The position numbers were made by a program, and so were the translations under genes. This document shows positions 6,931-8,613 of a DNA stretch of 8,613 nt, piece after piece (positions within the stretch are counted from its first letter, which is position 1; each line of letters begins with the position of its first letter). The stretch is taken from positions 1 to 8,613 of the forward strand of contig JAQGKJ010000792.1 in assembly GCA_028290165.1 (NCBI GenBank). The letters run 5' to 3'. Source of the DNA: Bradyrhizobium sp. Its GTDB lineage: Bacteria; Pseudomonadota; Alphaproteobacteria; Rhizobiales; Xanthobacteraceae. The notes below the pieces were generated by a model. The model was not told where the DNA came from. It was given only the letters and a program-made list of their open reading frames with translations, and did not search any database.

Positions 6931-8216
6931 GCGTGGTGGCACGAGAGTCGGTGCCCGCGCTGTTATGGCGGCTGTGGCGCGATCCGGCCGCCTGGGTGAC
7001 CACGGTCGACGTTTTCGCCATCCTGGTTGCGGTCTCGCTGCCCTGGTCGACGTCGCTGGTCGCGATTTTCGCCGTCGCACTGCTGGTTGCGATGGGGCCG
7101 TTCCTCGACGTCAGGGCTTTCCTGCAATCGCTGCAGCGCCCGATTTGCGCCTTGCCGATTGCGCTCGTTGCGCTCGCGGTCGTCGGGACGCTGTGGTCGG
7201 ATGCGCCATGGGGTGCGCGGCTCTACGCCATCAGCCCGACCGCAAAACTCCTGGTGCTGCCGGTGCTGCTCTATCATTTCGAGCGTTCCACGCGCGGCGT
7301 CCAGGTCTTGATCGCCTTCATGGTGTCGTGTGTCCTGTTGCTGGCAATGTCCTGGGTCGTGGCGTTCGATCCAAGGCTCGCGCTCAAGTCCGGTGGCGCC
7401 TACGGCGTTCCGGTCAAGGACTATATCGACCAGAGCCAGGAATTTGCCTTGTGCGCGGTGGCGCTCGCTTATCCCATCATCAATCTGTTGCGCGCGAAAC
7501 GAATCCTGCTGGCGGCGCTGTTGTCGGCGGTCGCCTTGAGCTTCGTCGTCAACATGATGTTCGTCATCGTGTCGCGCACCGCGCTGGTGACGATGCCGAT
7601 CATGCTGGCAGTGTTCGCGCTGTTGCATCTGCGATGGCGAAACATTCTTGTCATTTTGTGCGTGACAACGGTATTCGCCGGATTGGCATGGGCGACATCG
7701 CCCAAGCTGCAATGGACCACCGTAACCTTTCTGCGGGACTATCAGCTCTATAAAGAGCGGAACATTCCGACGTCGATCGGCTTGCGACTCGAATTCTGGC
7801 AAAAATCACTGCGATTTTTCGCCGAGGCGCCGATCTTCGGCCATGGCACCGGTTCGACGCGGGGGCTGTTCGAACAGGTTGCCACCGGTCCAAGTAACCT
7901 CGCTGACGGCCAGGTGGTCGGCAATCCGCACAACCAGACGCTGAACGTCGCGATCCAGTGGGGTACGATCGGGATCGGCGTGCTGTATGCGATGTGGCTG
8001 CTGCACCTGCTGCTGTTCCGCGGCGACGGTTTGGCAAGCTGGGTCGGATTGCTGGTCGTGGTGCAAAATATCTTCACGTCGCTGTTCAATTCGCACCTGT
8101 TCGATTTCCACGAGGGGTGGATGTACGTAATGGGCGTGGGCATCGCCGGCGGAATGGTGCTAAAGACCGGCACGCGGGAGGCGAGTTCGGGAACGGGAAG
8201 TTTCATTCAACCATGA
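6927..8216 (+). CDS. waaL: O-antigen ligase family protein (WaaL-like)
   Basis: WaaL is an inner-membrane protein that transfers O-antigen from undecaprenyl diphosphate to lipid A-core at the periplasmic face. The product has 429 residues and about 10 to 12 hydrophobic spans, the first between residues 26 and 58. A larger polar loop lies at about 262-345, followed by further spans, as expected for the Wzy_C/O-antigen ligase family. Within that loop are RLEFW (Arg287) with FGHGTGST, and NPHNQ with His335. The invariant Arg and His of the family fall in equivalent places. The GTG start is supported by GGAGG upstream and couples to hldE. Wzy polymerases share the same fold, so ligase rather than polymerase is inferred from position at the end of a core operon and from the NPHNQ motif. 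The last 20 residues are polar and Ser/Gly-rich. Confidence 0.85.
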   Translation: MSVVARESVPALLWRLWRDPAAWVTTVDVFAILVAVSLPWSTSLVAIFAVALLVAMGPFLDVRAFLQSLQRPICALPIALVALAVVGTLWSDAPWGARLYAISPTAKLLVLPVLLYHFERSTRGVQVLIAFMVSCVLLLAMSWVVAFDPRLALKSGGAYGVPVKDYIDQSQEFALCAVALAYPIINLLRAKRILLAALLSAVALSFVVNMMFVIVSRTALVTMPIMLAVFALLHLRWRNILVILCVTTVFAGLAWATSPKLQWTTVTFLRDYQLYKERNIPTSIGLRLEFWQKSLRFFAEAPIFGHGTGSTRGLFEQVATGPSNLADGQVVGNPHNQTLNVAIQWGTIGIGVLYAMWLLHLLLFRGDGLASWVGLLVVVQNIFTSLFNSHLFDFHEGWMYVMGVGIAGGMVLKTGTREASSGTGSFIQP

Positions 8217-8298
8217 TGGCTGGCACGCGCGCGACAGATGGGCTATCAGCAGCGCCGCAGCGGCATAGTCCGGATATTGTTCGCTATCGGTCGACGAA

Positions 8299-8613
8299 AT
8301 GATGCGTTTCCCACATCTGACCATCCGAAACGCGCTGATCGCAACGCACGACGCGCTGGCGACCACGCTTGCGGTGTTGGCGAGTTTCTATCTGCGTTTT
8401 GAGGGAGAGCTTTTTGCCGAGCGGCTGCCGCTATTGCTGCGCATTCTGCCGTACTTCGTGGCGTTCAGTGTGGTGGTCTGCTACGTCTTCCACCTGACCA
8501 CCACGAAATGGCGCTTCATTTCGTTGCCTGATGCGTTGAATATCCTGCGCGCGGCAACCGTGTTGACCCTCGGGCTTGTCGTGCTGGATTATATTTTTGT
8601 CGCGCCCAGCATT
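8299..8613 (+). CDS. N-terminal part of a CapD/WbpM-like polysaccharide biosynthesis membrane protein (cut by right edge)
   Basis: An open frame starts at ATGATG (8299 or 8302) and stays open for 105 codons to the window end. An in-frame TAG at 8266 closes the frame upstream. The visible part has three hydrophobic segments at about residues 10-31, 44-66 and 87-103. It carries FYLRFEG after the first span and a TTTKWRFIS stretch between the second and third. This arrangement matches the membrane region that precedes the NDP-sugar 4,6-dehydratase domain in WbpM/CapD/FlaA1-type proteins, but the catalytic domain lies beyond the edge, so the assignment is by resemblance of the membrane part only. 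It begins 82 nt after waaL with no terminator between, so co-transcription is plausible. No good Shine-Dalgarno is seen. A different membrane protein is possible. Confidence 0.65.
   Translation, partial: MMRFPHLTIRNALIATHDALATTLAVLASFYLRFEGELFAERLPLLLRILPYFVAFSVVVCYVFHLTTTKWRFISLPDALNILRAATVLTLGLVVLDYIFVAPSI

Noticed and set aside
6963..7802. Minus-strand open frame (279 codons) opposite waaL
   Set aside because: The product is an Arg/Gln/Asp-rich low-complexity sequence, the mirror of hydrophobic codons in the membrane protein.
1..8613. Mobile element, CRISPR array, tRNA or toxin-antitoxin module
   Set aside because: No transposase, integrase, regular direct repeats, tRNA fold or small gene pair was seen; genes are tightly packed and functionally coherent.

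Overview
The window is a lipopolysaccharide (LPS) core and O-antigen assembly locus from a high-GC alphaproteobacterium. It is most likely a Bradyrhizobium or Rhodopseudomonas relative (Nitrobacteraceae). That placement is inferred from base composition, an LpcC-type mannosyltransferase like those of rhizobia, and a short palindromic repeat of a kind I recall as common in rhizobial intergenic DNA. I see no mobile element, CRISPR array, tRNA or rRNA. Coding density is high and no stretch longer than about 190 bases lacks a gene.

Layout, left to right. (1) The 5' part of galE (UDP-glucose 4-epimerase) lies on the minus strand and runs off the left edge. (2) A short intergenic region carries a 48-nt palindromic element. 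(3) An lpcC-like GT4 mannosyltransferase lies on the plus strand. (4) Convergent to it, and sharing its last 19 bases, is a minus-strand unit transcribed waaF, gmhA, gmhB. (5) A 172-nt divergent intergenic region separates waaF from the plus-strand unit hldD, hldE, waaL. (6) The first 105 codons of a multi-pass membrane protein follow; it resembles the N-terminus of CapD/WbpM/FlaA1-type polysaccharide biosynthesis proteins and is cut by the right edge.

Together the genes encode a complete route to ADP-L-glycero-beta-D-manno-heptose. GmhA isomerises sedoheptulose 7-phosphate. The kinase half of HldE makes the 1,7-bisphosphate, GmhB removes the 7-phosphate, the nucleotidyltransferase half of HldE adds AMP, and HldD epimerises C6. 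WaaF would transfer heptose to the inner core. LpcC would add mannose to the inner core, GalE supplies UDP-galactose, and WaaL joins O-antigen to the finished core on the periplasmic side of the inner membrane. The pathway is split between two divergent operons that start from the same 172-nt region.

This is mostly a conventional locus and I did not find a new system. The points most worth a second look are: an LpcC-type mannosyltransferase (known from heptose-free rhizobial cores) beside a full heptose pathway; a GmhB whose zinc-ligand set is degraded; the palindromic element just upstream of galE; and the shared divergent control region.
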